From contig JAKUDP010000002.1 of NCBI GenBank assembly GCA_022570795.1, positions 1,178,001-1,242,000 on the forward strand: a DNA stretch of 64,000 nt. The letters run 5' to 3'. The notes beneath the pieces were generated by a model. That model did not search any database and was not told where the DNA came from. It saw nothing but the letters and a program-made list of their open reading frames with translations. This DNA is from Sphaerulina vaccinii. Taxonomy: Eukaryota; Ascomycota; Dothideomycetes; Mycosphaerellales; Mycosphaerellaceae. The translations under genes and the position numbers were made by a program. Below, one piece after another: positions 52,679 through 64,000 of this stretch; positions within the stretch are counted from its first letter, which is position 1; each line of letters opens with the position of its first letter.

Positions 52679-53372
52679 TATCAAGCATAGGGACGGCGGC
52701 GTGCGGTCAATACACAGGGCAGGTTACACATACTTGTACCTGCAGATGTAGTGCTCTGCCGAAGACAGGCAAAGCTTGGTTGAATGCACCGTGCCTATCC
52801 TTGCCCGTATAGCATCATACAGGCAGGTCAATGTTGTTGCTATCATACCTTTCCCCGCCCAAAAGCAGAACGTAAGACTCGTAGCGGAGTTGGGGTTTCA
52901 TACGAATGTAGCATCACTTGCCGTTGCGACCCATGCGGGCGCGGGCCTGTAGGTGTTGGCCGGCGAGATGACCAGGCGATAGCTGTATCCGGCATTGCTC
53001 TCCTCACGTGGACAGTCGTCGAGACCTCAAATCGTGGATCCGTTGTGTAAGTGTGTCTCACAAGGAACAAATGCCGGGAGGCTTTGGGGATGTCACTGGT
53101 GATGTGTGTAATGAGAAGATGGAAAAGAAGATGTGTGAGATGTGAAGGTCGCCAGCTCGAAAGTGGAGGGACCAAAGTGGCTGTGAAAGTGCTGCACATC
53201 CACTGGCATGGAAGCGAACGTCTCGAAGCTGTTCCCTCTCACACGAGACAAGACAGCACAAAGCACGAGACTCGATCCGACCACATTGCTCTTCTCTTTC
53301 CTCTGTCCGATAGGTCTATAACACACCCAACTATACTTCTACACCACACCAAGCATTGGCACATCCATCGCG
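52679..53372. promoter_or_regulatory. Divergent promoter region of fucosidase and coronin
   Basis: 694 nt between start codons; no gene seen. Confidence 0.5.
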
Positions 53373-55327
53373 ATGAGTGGCAGATTTGTTCGTGCCTCGA
53401 AATACCGTAAGCTGGCCACAATGTGCTACACCAAAGGGATAGGACCACGTCTCACAATGCGCAGGGCACGTATTCGGTCAGAACGTCAAGCGCGAACAAA
53501 GCTACGACAATCTGCGCATCTCTAAGAATGCCTGGGACAGCAACTTGATCAAGGCCAATCCCAAGTACATTGCTGTGAACTGGGAGGCTGGTGGTGGAGG
53601 CGCATTCGCCGTGATACCCCTGGAAGAGCGAGGGAAGCTGCCTGATCAGATCCCTTTGTTCAGAGGGCATACTGCGGTTGTGCTGGACACAGACTGGAGT
53701 CCCTTCGACGATTCGATCATCGCCTCTGCCTCGGACGACGGCAAGGTCTTTCTATGGCAGGTGCCTGAGAACTTCCAGCTTCGCACGGATGCTGAGGAGC
53801 CAGAAGATGTGAAACCAGTGGGCAAGCTGAGCGGACACTCGCGGTAGGTTGAACGAGGAGGTGAGCGATCTCATAGAGGGAGACTAACGATGATGCAGAA
53901 AGGTTGGCCATGTGCTGTTCAATCCTGCGGCTGAAAACGTCCTCGCATCGTCGTCGGGCGACTATACCGTCAAGATCTGGGATCTGGAGAATGGAAAGGC
54001 TAAGCTTAGCTTGAAGGGAAATGACATCTTCACATCGTTATCGTGGAGCGCTGATGGCAGCACGTTGGTGACGACCTCGAGGGACAAGAAGCTGCGTTTC
54101 TGGGATGTCAGGCAAGAAAAGCCAGCACATGAGGTGGCTGGACACAGTGGAGCGAAGATCAGCAAGGTTCAATGGATGGGCGACCACGACAGAGTGGTTA
54201 CTACGGGATTCTCAAAGATGAGCGAGAGACAGCTTGGTCTCTGGGATACCAGGAACCCAACGACGCCAATTGGCGACTTCGTGCCTCTGGACTCTGGCTC
54301 AGGCGTAGTTATGCCATTCTGGGACGATGGTTCGCAGATTCTCTATCTTGCTGGCAAGGGAGATGGCAACATCCGCTACTTCGAGTATCAAAACGACAAG
54401 TTCGAATTCCTGTCAGAGTACAGGTCGCCAAATGCTCAGCGAGGACTTGCGTTCATGCCGAAACGCGGAGTCAATACTCACGACAACGAGATCATGCGCG
54501 CATTCAAGTCCGTGGATGATGCATACATCGAGCCAATCTCTTTCGTTGTGCCGAGACGATCAGAGACTTTCCAGGATGATATCTACCCTCCTACTATTGG
54601 TACGCAACCAGCAATGAGCAGTGAGGAGTGGTTCCAAGGCAAGAGCGCAGTGCCACCAAAGCTCAACATGGAGGATCTGTTCGATGGCAACGAGCCTCAG
54701 ATGGTGGCAGCTGAGGAACGACCGAAGCCGACAACTACAACTCCTGCAGCACCAATTCCTGCATCTGTGCCAAAGGCCGAGCCGAAGCCAGAACCTCAAG
54801 CGGAGCCAACTCCTGCTCCAGCTGCAACTAGAGAGCTTCCTAGCGTCAACCAGAATAAGCAGTCTATGTCCACTCTAGCGGACAAGTTTGCTGACAAGGA
54901 AGAGGAGGAGGAAGATGATGTTCGTGACGATAGCTCTTTTGAGGAGATTCAGAAGCCAGTGGAGAGGCCCTCGGTGATCGCAGCAAGACAAGCAGAGGCC
55001 AGTAAGCCAGCTGCTGCTACAGCCAGCAAGACGTCTCCCGCCCCAGCATCTCAGCCAAGGGCAGAACCGAAGAGTCTTGCAACCAATACTGGCGAAGGAG
55101 TACCTGCAGCATCTGTGAAGCCAGCTTCTGAGCTTCGCGAGGAGAGTAAGCCAACCACTCCAACGTCCACATCCCAGGCTGGCACAGCTGCACCATCCGC
55201 AAGTGCTGCAGCAGGTGGTCTCCGTGACGTGCTCAATGAGATCCGTACCTTGCTGCAAGCACAAGGCAAGCAGATCGAACAGCTTACTTCTGAGGTCTCG
55301 GAGCTCAAGTCGAAGTTGGGAGAATAG
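53373..55327 (+). CDS. CRN1: Coronin
   Basis: Three exons, 53373-53406, 53465-53843 and 53899-55327, give 613 aa; introns of 58 and 55 nt are in phase. The N-terminal coronin signature MSGRFVRASKYRHVFGQ is split by intron 1. WD40 repeats follow (PLFRGHTAVVLDTDWSP, VGHVLFNPAAENVLASSSGD, VQWMGDHDRVVTTGFSKMSE), then the coronin-specific C-terminal extension (IMRAFKSVDDAYIEPISFVV). After a Pro/Ala/Glu-rich linker the last 35 residues (LNEIRTLLQAQGKQIEQLTS) form the coiled coil that trimerises the protein. It binds F-actin and regulates Arp2/3 at endocytic patches. The long acidic linker may hold the Arp2/3-binding acidic part. Confidence 0.95.
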
Positions 55328-55745
55328 GGACCTCCTCTGAAATCGACTTGTGCGACCACAATCCACTGCCCACAACCACGACGTGTAGCGACGCGTCCCG
55401 ATGTTATCAAGACGCCTTCAGTGGCCAATCTAGCAGGCAGAGTTAGCGCGCTCTCAAGCAAGATTGGAAATAAGCAAGCGCAACCAGAACGGTATCGATA
55501 CCATATCATACCTGACTTGAAGAGAGGGACATTCTGATTGGCTGTGCCATCTTGTTTAGCAACATCTGTAGGAGAGTTCGAGGCAGAGACGCTGTACGAA
55601 TCGACGGCCTATGCGCGCGAACTTGTGCAATGCAATCGTCATAGAAGTGCTTGTCTATTTCCCATAATTTTCGTAGTTCTGCTCTGCTTGAGTTTCTGGC
55701 TTTCTGAAGCTTTGACGCTCAAGTCAGCCAACCAGAAACTCAATC
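55328..55745. promoter_or_regulatory. Intergenic between coronin and SDR genes
   Basis: 418 nt, same strand; no gene seen, promoter of the SDR expected. Confidence 0.5.
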
Positions 55746-56839
55746 ATGACTTCTTCCACAACAACCTCTGACATAGATATGGTTAATCCTCGCGTATTCA
55801 TCGTAACTGGAGCTGTAAGTCCGTCCCATCGATCAGGGTCTCAGCCACCTCCCTCGCTGAGCTCATTTTGACGAAATGCATGACAGAACAGAGGCATTGG
55901 ACGTGCCATATGCGAAACCATTCTTGCAAGACCAGCTTTGGGACCTGTCAAGCTATTTGCCACTTCGCGCAAAGGCGATGATCTCGGACTGAACACGCAG
56001 CATGGCGACCAGAAAGTTCTCTACCCACAGCTCGACATATCCAAGCAAGATAGTATACGTGCATTTGGTGCCGAAGTCAAGAAACATGGCTCAGCAGTGT
56101 CGGTACTTGTCAACAACGCCGGCGTGAACCTCGATTTCGAGCAGCAGTACAGTGCAGATAATGCGAAGAAGACGATGGACATCAACTTCAGAGGCACGCT
56201 GCAGGTTTGTTCTCGTCTCTATGCCATTCATTACCCGGTACAGCATGCTGACCTGTAGATAGATGTGCCAGACATTTCTCCCACAATTGAGCAACACAGG
56301 CAGAATCGTCAGCCTATCCTCGGTAGCTTCCAACATCGATATCTATAGCGAAGAGATCAAGAACCGATTCCGCACGGCGCAAACACTAGAAGAACTCGAG
56401 CAAATCGCACAAGAGTTCGAGGTAAGCAAAGTCCATCCATATGACCAAAAACAAACAACAATCACGAAACTTACGCGTTCACCAGAATTCCGTCCGAACC
56501 TCCACCGAAGAGTCCTCAGGTTTTGGAAGTACCCAGCGAAGTTACAACGTAAGCAAAGCTCTCTTACGAGCAGCAACAAGAATTTTGTCAGACCAGAATC
56601 TTGAATCAGATCCTGACTCTCAAATCTTGATCAATTGTTGTTGTCCAGGCTGGATAGATACAGACATGGGTGGATTGGTGTCACGCCGAGGTACGAGACC
56701 TCCCAAGTCGCCGGAAGAGGGTGCGAGAATCCCTGTACGTTTAGCTCTGGATGACATTGGGGGAGTAACAGGGGAGCATTGGGCCAACGATTCTGTACGG
56801 AGTCGTGATGGAGGAAAAGTTCAGAAGTGGGATGGATGA
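55746..56839 (+). CDS. Carbonyl-reductase-like short-chain dehydrogenase
   Basis: Four exons, 55746-55814, 55887-56204, 56263-56421 and 56486-56839, give 299 aa; every intron is in phase 0. Motifs in order: TGANRGIGRAI (NADPH site, split by intron 1), VLVNNAGVNLDF, IVSLSSVASNI (catalytic Ser), RSYNVSKALLR (Tyr and Lys), CCPGWIDTDMGG. The long insert between the Ser and Tyr blocks, with helix IKNRFRTAQTLEELEQIAQE, is typical of the human CBR1-type carbonyl reductases. The second ATG (MVNPRVF) is an alternative start 33 nt in. It should reduce ketones or quinones with NADPH in the cytosol. Confidence 0.9.
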
Positions 56840-57653
56840 GGACCTTGACAACCTCCTCCATGCGATAACTTTTATGAACAGCTTCGTTGACGTGTTTGCT
56901 CATGATCAGAAGATTCTTCTCACATCAGAACCGAATTTCCATCTCCCATGCCGAAATTCGACCCTCACTCGCCTCAATAGTGCACTCTCGCGTCGCGTGG
57001 CAAATTTCTTCCACAAGGCTCCGGTCCACATATATCCTATACCAAGTGACGAAATAGGGGCTCTGCACGAGCACCACAGACATCTATGATGCCGATGCTC
57101 GATCTACAACCACACACGTGAGATACCAAAGAACCTAGTAAGTGGTCAGTCCACCATCGAAATGTCAGACATCTCCATAGCTACTACCGAAGAGCGACCA
57201 CGCAACAAACACAGAGGTATACATGAGAGGTGGTGACATGTAAGTATGTTATGTACGTTTCTTCTTTTCCTTTCCTGCTCATCTCAATAGTGCGAAGTTC
57301 TTTTCTCGTTACACATTTCCACTTCTTACTCTCTGCTGTGCTGGCTTGAAAGAAACGAATCAAACCGGAACTCCTCCTGCTATCCATCATTCCCATCAAC
57401 GCCGCCGCTCGACCCATATACCGATACAAGCACGAAAGAACTGCTTCATCATACAATGATGTGTACACCAGACAGACTGAGAGATAAGAGATGCTCGGCG
57501 ACAAGCACAGGGCGCTCTTCCATCAACAAAATCAACAACAACACCTCGACAACATGAGAAAGATGCTTCTGATCAAGGATCGTCCACTTCATCCACTTCC
57601 CAACTCCAGGACCTCGACGCATCGAAAGCGTGACGCCTTGAGTGGCTCTCCTC
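56840..57653. other. Convergent intergenic
   Basis: 814 nt between the end of the SDR and the end of BUD4. No supported gene; frames are short. Confidence 0.5.
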
Positions 57654-60600
57654 CTAGAAGATCATGCTCTTCACTGCATCTCTCGATCGATGCCCTCGTC
57701 GTGGATTCATCGGAGGCGTCTTGGGCCTCGTATGTTCTGCAAGAGGCGGCATAGGAGCTTGCCTTGCGGGAGCAACTCCTTTCATGGGACTATTCGGCAC
57801 ACTCTTCGAGACTGGCTTGCGATCACTGAGCTTGCGAGCCGGCGCTGGTGGCTTGGTGAAGTCGCGCACGTCCGTCGTTGAAGGTGTGGAAGCTATGTCG
57901 CCAACCTTCTCTCTTGCCAGGACCAAGTCTGTCCACGAAGCTGCCTTCTTGCCAGGATCAGCCTTGCCGATGACCTGGCTGAGTACTACCATCCAGTCTT
58001 CCTTGTCCGCAGCTTTGTCGGCATAGAAGTCAATTGTTTCGCCATTGGCAAAACGGATCCGGAAGCCTTCCTCGACATATGCATAGCCTTCGTCCTCTTC
58101 AGCGAAAGCAGACTTGCGTCGACCACCTTTGCTGCTGGGGTTGCCAGACTTCGGATCAGATACAAGAGTGCTCTTGTCATCAACCAAGCGCGTAGCTTTG
58201 CTGAGATTGATTACAGCTCGTTTCTGCTGAGTATGCTCGTGATATGCTGTCAAGCGTGGACCCTGCAGTCGGAAGAAACGTCTTCTCCAGTTGTTGCAGT
58301 CGCCGCCTTGTTGGCTGAGGTAGCCTTCATGCACAACTTCGACACGATCACTTGCCTTGTTCATCTCGCGCACAGCACTGCTCATGCTTTTCGGCATGTC
58401 TTCATCGGCGGCTCCAGCGGGCTTGGGCACATAAAGCAGCTCAAGCTGCAGATACCCAACGACATATGGAGGTCGTCGCACTGGCCCGGCATTGCCACGC
58501 TTGCTTCGCACACTGTTGACAACATGTGAGTCGCGCTCAAGAGCCCATTCATTGTAGCAAGGCACATCGACGATCAGCTTCCGGCCAAAGCATTGCTTCT
58601 CATGCGCCTTCAGGTTGACGTAGGCACGCGCGAAAGAGCCGTCTTGTGCGTTGACCAAGTCGTGAAGGAGGTCCCAAGCAGTTGGCACCACGGAAGCTCG
58701 CTTTCGGCGTTCCTCATCAATCTGCCGACGTTCCTCGGCCTCTGCCGCTTCGCGCTCTTGACGCTCCTTCTCAGCACGCTTCTTTGGACTGGTCAAGAAT
58801 CGAGACAGACTGCTAGCCTTTGCATGCTTCGAGCTCTTGGTCGGAGAGGGTGGTGCATTGAGCGGAATATGCTGCTTTGGTGGTGCAGGAAGATTGGTGT
58901 TGAGGGTCAGCTGGAACTCAAGATCATTGAGAACGACAAGCTCGAACTCCTGTCCGATGGGTGCGTTCTTGCCCAACTCCAGACTAGTGGTCGTCACGCA
59001 GTGCAGTCCGTTGTCCAGGGTGAGCTGAAAGTATAGTCGATCGTTCTTGGGCATGGGCAGATCAAGGTCCTTCACACCAGCCACCTTCACGAAAAGGCGA
59101 CCACGCTCGACACCTTCGCCAACATCATCCTCCAGACTGCTCGTACCTGCAGCGAAGTCTTCGTTGACGACACCCAAAGCACTGGCTTGACCGGGCAGTG
59201 GCGGTGCTGGACCACTGTTGTACTGTGCGGCTGAGGCTTGTCGTTGACTCTTTCTTCGGCTCTTACCATTCCAGGCTTCTGTCTCCAGGATGCCACTGCC
59301 TTTTCGTGGACTGGAGTTCGCGCTCCGCGTGCCGCGAGAGCCCGGTCGTGCTTCTGCGGTCGGCGACATAGGTCCTTCGATCGACTTTGCTGTGCCATTG
59401 CTTTCGCCAGAGAAGTTTCGGTTGGTAGCTACCACGAGCTTCGTGTTCTGGCGCATGAGGTATCCCTTCTGTTTGCGAGGAAATTGGTTAGCACCAGCTC
59501 TGGTCTGATGTGGCGAATATGGCGTCGGGCCCTGCTGAAATGCAGAGCCCTGTCTGACGGAACGGTTAGTAGAAATGCGATGTCGTACCTTCTGGCTTTC
59601 GATGACTCGCTCGAACTCATGTTCGAGTCCAAGCCCGTCTTCCTCATCATCAGCAGTGATGTGTGGGATATCGAGGTCAAGCTTCAGTTGTCTCCGGCTC
59701 TCTTGGCGGCGGGTGGTCTCTTCGCTAGGCTCGACGGCTGAGTCGGCCTTCGACTCATTACCATCTGAAGAACACTGCGAGAGCTCTTCTTCGACCTCGC
59801 TGGTCTGACCCGCTTCGACTTGGTAGGCTTGAGGAATGGGAGGGACAGGATGGCCGGTACTAACGATCCTTCTCTGTTCCGCCATCATGCGCAAGTCCGC
59901 CGGAGTGGCCGAAGGGCGAGCTTTGAGCTGTCCGTTGGTCTTGATTGTGGCTCGACGCTCTGGAATGACAGGTGCCTCTTCTACAGGTTGAGCTGGAGCT
60001 GGTAGCTCTTCAAATGCCTGTACCTCGCTGCTCGAGTGATGGATGACAGAATCTGGAGAACCTGGCGGCGAGCAGTCCGGGTCATCGTAGTCGGCTCCAT
60101 CGTATGCAGGACGTGGCAGATCTTTCATGGCTGGCTTCACTTCCGCAGGTACTTCAAGCGCAGATGCTGGTCGAAGTAGTGGCGCCTCAGCAAATATGTC
60201 AGTCTTCTTTGGTGGGGCTTCTGGTGCCGGAGAAGCTACAATGTAGTCTTTCATGCCAAAGTCGAAGTCATCGGAAGCGAGGTATGAAGGCAAACCCATA
60301 AAGTCGCCACTGATGGACTTCTTGGTCGTAGCCTCTGGCTGACTGAAGTCTTTGACAGTAAGCAGTTGCATCGCGTCTTCTAGCTTCTCCTTGCAATCCT
60401 CTGCTTCTGGCTCTTGTTCTTGTTCTGCCTGCAGAATGGTGCCTTCGGCGTCTGGCTCGACAGATGAGTAATGGCTCTCGGAATCTCCCTCATCACTCAT
60501 ATCGTGGCGAAGAACAGAAGACTGGCGTTCATAGTCTTCCATTCGAGAAGGAGATCGTGATGGCTCAAGCAGAGACTCGTCGATTGCAGGGATTGCGCTG

Positions 60601-62394
60601 AGATCGATGGCATCGTCGTCCATTGGCTCGTCCTTGATCTCAACCTCCACGGACTCGTCGCGGTCGTGGATGTGGGAACCCAGGTAGTGCTCACTGACAT
60701 CGTGGCTGTTCTCGCGCGAAGGAATTGGCTCATCTGGGTGCATCATGGCAAGTTCTTCATACGAAGGACGCGCTGGACTGTCGCCTGCCTCGGTTGGAGT
60801 GTCGTCCTCGTCGTCAAATTCGTACTTCGAGTTGCGAACTTTACGTAGTATGCTCTCCCTTGAGATCTTTGGTGGCGCATCGAAGTCTGCGAGGTCGCCG
60901 AGCTGGGATTCCTCAACCTCTTCTTCCTTGACTTGGACGTCCAACTTCTCACCAGTGTCCAGGTTGGTAATTGTCAGCTCTGCGTGTCCATCAGAGTCTT
61001 TTGAGCTTGGGCGCTCTACCGCTCTTCCATGAGATCCTAGATTCAGCCATTGTTCTGATGGTCGTGTCATCTTCAAGATTTCCTCCTTGCTGCACGAAGC
61101 ACGCTTGGGTGGGGACGGGAGATTGCGTGCCAGGCTCGAAGCGCGTTCTGCTGCAGCTGCGGCAGAGTTGCGGCGATCATTCATGAACGCAGGCAGAGGA
61201 GGCAATGGCCGCGACTCTCCATCTGAGGTGACACTTTCGGACCGACGAAGATTTCGACGCTGCAGATCTAGTGAAGAGCCTTCGAAGACGTCGTCTCCAT
61301 CATCCACGAGGTCCCTGCGCGCAGCATCTGGAGACATACGCGACCACTCATCTGGCATTACCACCGGCGCCTTATCCAGATCCGCATCGAAGCTGTCATC
61401 ATTCTGGTAGGGATCCGCTGAGCTACCACGATCGAAGCTGTAGTCCTCGTAGTACTCTTCTGAATCGAAGCTGCCTTCTCGCGAGCCAGAAGCAGCTGAG
61501 ACTGACGGCTCGGGTGTGGGGTCCTCATATACATTGACCTCTGGATCGGCCTCGTGGAAGGTAACGCTCTTGTTGTGGCGATGCAACGCGCGAGGAGTAG
61601 GCGCACGATCGTCGCTGTCAGACCATGGATGAGTTTTGTGTTCGAAAGAACCGCCAAACTGGCTTGTACGCGAAAGAGAAGACTTTGTAGGTGAGGATGC
61701 CGGCTCCTTCTGTGGTGAAGATATGGACTTGGCGTAGGAACTGCTGATGAGAGGCACTGCAGTCTCGCTTTCTGTCCGCTTGTGTCCCAATGGCCTCTTT
61801 GGACTTTGTAGTGGGTTGTTCTCCTTCTTGATGCTGTCAAACCTGGTGAAGCTGTTGTTGGCCAAGCCTCCGCTCAGCGGACGATTGGCGCTCGGTCGCT
61901 CGACGATGGGCAGGCTCGATGGGTCGTACGCGTCTTTGGTTTCCAGCGCAAAGATATTGCTCTGCTTGACACGTCCGGCCTGCTTGAGCTTCTCAATGCT
62001 GGCGCGGCGCTTAGGCGACAGCAGTCCCGGTGACTGTTCGCGATCGGATGTGTTGTCTGTACTCAGACGAGAGGGCGACATCGGGTCTCGAGTTTTCCAG
62101 AAATCGCGAGGCGATGAGTTCTCGTTGGTGAAGGAACTGAAGGAGTTTTCGGTGTATGGTGAGGCTTCTCGCGATACGATCATCTGTGAGGTCTGTTAGT
62201 AAACATTGAATCGCGGGGCTGATGCTGGCACTTGCACTTGCCTTTCTCGTTGCCTGATTGTAAGAAGGGCTGTTACGTCTGGGAGAAGCAGTGGCAATCT
62301 CCGATAGAGCTGATCGCGAGGCCATTTTGCTTGGAGTTGCAGTGGGCGTAGTGCCCGACTTCGAAATGCGCAAAGGCTGAACCTGTCGCACCAT
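57654..62394 (-). CDS. BUD4: Bud-site selection protein BUD4 (anillin-like, PH domain)
   Basis: Three exons on the minus strand: 62242-62394, 59589-62183 and 57654-59468, giving about 1520 aa. Intron 1 (58 nt) has a GC donor in perfect context (AAG|gcaagt); both nearby GT sites break the frame. Intron 2 (59469-59588) has gtacga, ctaac and cgcaaacag, and its removal restores RVIESQKKGYLMRQNTKLVV. The N-terminal two-thirds is disordered, Ser/Pro/Glu-rich. A C2-like/anillin region follows (GRLFVKVAGVKDLDLPMPKN), and a PH domain closes the protein (HEGYLSQQGGDCNNWRRRFF, GETIDFYADKAADKEDWMVV). BUD4 binds septins and organises septation sites. Without splicing intron 2 the frame stays open. It diverges from MRH4. 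Confidence 0.92.
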
Positions 62395-62947
62395 GGTGAG
62401 TAGCTGGTCGAAATGCAACGTGCGACAAGCAGAAGCAGCAGTAGCAGTAGTGCAGGAAATGGCTAGATGCGTACTGAATCCATTGCGCTGGTACGAGTGT
62501 CGTATCGCGTATGAGTGCGTGAACAATGCAGCGCCCGGCTCACAGAAACGCTGGAATGTTGTCGGTGGTGACCCGAAGTTCAAACAGAACGCCGTTGTCG
62601 CTATGCTCGAGTATGTATCGTAGATTTCAACAAGCGGTGAAGAAGAAGCTGTACAGTATCTTGTCGCGCTCGAATGAAATGCGCATGGCCCGAACGAATG
62701 GTGGCAGTGAGAATGGTATGATTATCGTGAAGTTCTGTGAGAATGCTGAGCTGAGCAAAGCAATCGTGTGCCTCTTCTCCAAGATGTTGACTGTGGAGAC
62801 TTCTGAGTTCGTGCTTGTTGCCATGGCAGCCGCGGATCTTGAAACGCTCTTTCCGAAACTTTAACCGGCAGTAGCGTAGAGATCCTCGTCACGAACGTTC
62901 GAACTTTTGGTCGGAGAGACCTGGTAGAGTGATTGGAATCCATCACA
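62395..62947. promoter_or_regulatory. Divergent promoter region of BUD4 and MRH4
   Basis: 553 nt between start codons; no gene seen. Confidence 0.5.
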
Positions 62948-64000
62948 ATGCAGCGCATATCTGCTGCCATCTGTCCGTTCTGCGAGGCGAGGGCGCTGGC
63001 AAGGGCCTTCAGTCCATCATGGCGGCAGCAAACTCGCCACGCGGCGACGCTGCAGAAGCGCAAGCCATCACGTATGGTCTTGTCAGAGAGAGTGGGCAAA
63101 GGACCGCCAAAGACTGCACCCGATGGCAGTGGCAAGCAGGTGAAGATGAGGACCAAGAACAGTCCTTGGGGAGGGATGAACTCGACGGAGGTCCCCAGGA
63201 TGTTGCAAGTACAGCGCAACAAGATCTCTGCTGCAGAGAAGAAGAGACAGGAGAAGATGAAGCCAGGCGCCAGCAAGAGGGAGGAGGCGCCGAAGGACCC
63301 CATGAGAGCGATGAAGATGCAGCGGCGACTGGCGAATGTGTCATATGAGAAGCGAAACAGGATCAAGCAGGAGATTGCAGAGCGTGAGAGCTTCGATGAC
63401 TTTGAGTTGCTTCCTGTGATCAAGGAGTCTGTCATTACTCAGGCGTTGGTCGGTCAGGTGGATATCTCTCCCTCCCCAATACAACGACTAGCAATACCTG
63501 CACTGCTGGACACACCGGACGGCCGACGGAGGAAGAAGAAGGTAGTTGAAGATGAGCCTGCGAAGAGCATGCAGCAGTTCCTATTGGCAGCCGAGACAGG
63601 ATCAGGAAAGACGTTGGCTTACGCGCTACCCATGATCGATGCGATCAAGCGCGCTGAGAAGATTGAGGCTGATGAGAAGGAACGTGAGGAAAGAAGAAAG
63701 GAAGAGACGAAGAAGATGCAGGGCAGAATGTATGAGCTGGAGGCACCTGAAGTCGAAGACCACTCCAAAGGACGACCTCGAGGCATAATACTGGTTCCCA
63801 CTGCAGAGTTGGTCAATCAAGTTGGTGGCCTGATGAAGAGCTTGTCTCACATCATCAAGTTCCGAACGGCCATGGTCAGCGCTTCGTTCACAGGCACTGT
63901 CATACGCAATCGGCTCTTCGGCCCTAGTGGCGTCGACATAGTGATTGCAACACCACACCTCCTGAACAGCATTTGCGAGAGTGATCCAAACATCCTGTCT
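62948..64000 (+). CDS. MRH4: Mitochondrial DEAD-box RNA helicase MRH4, partial
   Basis: ATG at 62948; 351 codons are open to the window edge, so the gene continues to the right. The start is basic and Cys-containing, as for a mitochondrial presequence (MQRISAAICPFCEARALARA). A Lys-rich stretch (about residues 40-140) follows. Then come the Q motif (DISPSPIQRLAIPALL), motif I AAETGSGKT, the Lys/Glu insert EKIEADEKEREERRKEETKK, motif Ia PTAELVNQV and motif Ib-like VIATPHLL. The DEAD box itself lies beyond the edge. In yeast MRH4 is needed for late assembly of the mitochondrial large ribosomal subunit. The assignment rests on the long spaced inserts and the Q-motif wording. Confidence 0.88.
   Translation, partial: MQRISAAICPFCEARALARAFSPSWRQQTRHAATLQKRKPSRMVLSERVGKGPPKTAPDGSGKQVKMRTKNSPWGGMNSTEVPRMLQVQRNKISAAEKKRQEKMKPGASKREEAPKDPMRAMKMQRRLANVSYEKRNRIKQEIAERESFDDFELLPVIKESVITQALVGQVDISPSPIQRLAIPALLDTPDGRRRKKKVVEDEPAKSMQQFLLAAETGSGKTLAYALPMIDAIKRAEKIEADEKEREERRKEETKKMQGRMYELEAPEVEDHSKGRPRGIILVPTAELVNQVGGLMKSLSHIIKFRTAMVSASFTGTVIRNRLFGPSGVDIVIATPHLLNSICESDPNILS

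Noticed and set aside
59469..59588. Treating BUD4 intron 2 as coding
   Set aside because: Splice signals are strong and removal joins RVIESQK to KGYLMRQ, as expected for the family; retention is kept only as a finding.
1..64000. Secondary-metabolite cluster, CRISPR array or intact transposon
   Set aside because: No backbone synthase, no regular spacer array and no transposase or reverse transcriptase sequence was seen; the genome is eukaryotic.

Overview
This window is nuclear DNA of a filamentous ascomycete, probably a dothideomycete of the Mycosphaerella type. That placement is an inference from the gene set (velvet protein, SET9, BUD4, GBD/FH3 protein, secreted phospholipase B, Zn2Cys6 regulator). 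It also rests on the many short introns of about 47-120 nt, with gtaagt-like donors and ctgac/ctaac branch sites, and on base composition near 50% GC. Coding genes were rebuilt by hand-splicing the reading frames. Many longest open frames begin at non-ATG codons, so starts were moved to the first supported ATG.

Layout. 0.6-4.4 kb: an anchored His-rich conserved protein and a small unknown gene. 5.1-9.8 kb: an SVOP-like MFS transporter followed on the same strand by a Zn2Cys6 transcription factor. 9.9-10.4 kb: two tRNA-like genes on the minus strand, each with a long insert in the anticodon arm. 10.6-24.1 kb: a 2EXR/F-box-like protein, a short-chain dehydrogenase, a GBD/FH3 protein, a phospholipase B, a RING-ZZ-SH3 protein and an unrecognised conserved protein. 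25.1-32.6 kb is a dense housekeeping and chromatin block: PIN1/ESS1 prolyl isomerase diverging from RNA polymerase II subunit RPB9, an orphan exon, a 5'-truncated purple acid phosphatase, mitochondrial ribosomal protein uL14m, and the H4K20 methyltransferase SET9. 33.8-35.6 kb: a Met/Gln-rich protein. 35.6-41.4 kb is gene-poor. 41.4-49.6 kb: a velvet protein, a decayed or unrecognised coding area, CTP synthase, a secreted aldo-keto reductase and squalene epoxidase. 50.0-64.0 kb: a GPI-type GH29 fucosidase, coronin, a carbonyl-reductase-like SDR, BUD4 and the start of the mitochondrial helicase MRH4, which runs off the end.

Gene order is mostly that of a core chromosome arm, with many divergent pairs: SDR/GBD-FH3, PLB/RING, PIN1/RPB9, uL14m/SET9, CTP synthase/AKR, fucosidase/coronin, BUD4/MRH4. 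The PIN1-RPB9 pair is notable because both products act on RNA polymerase II. I see no biosynthetic cluster, intact transposon or CRISPR.

The most interesting signals are at the RNA level. RPB9 intron 2 carries an 88-codon in-frame reading frame with its own CxxC pairs. Two Pol III genes have structured inserts and abnormal anticodon loops. There are two GC-AG introns, a stopless 3n intron in BUD4, and a NAGNAG acceptor in CTP synthase. Three genes keep coding-like sequence in frame beyond a stop codon. No single new multi-gene system is evident.
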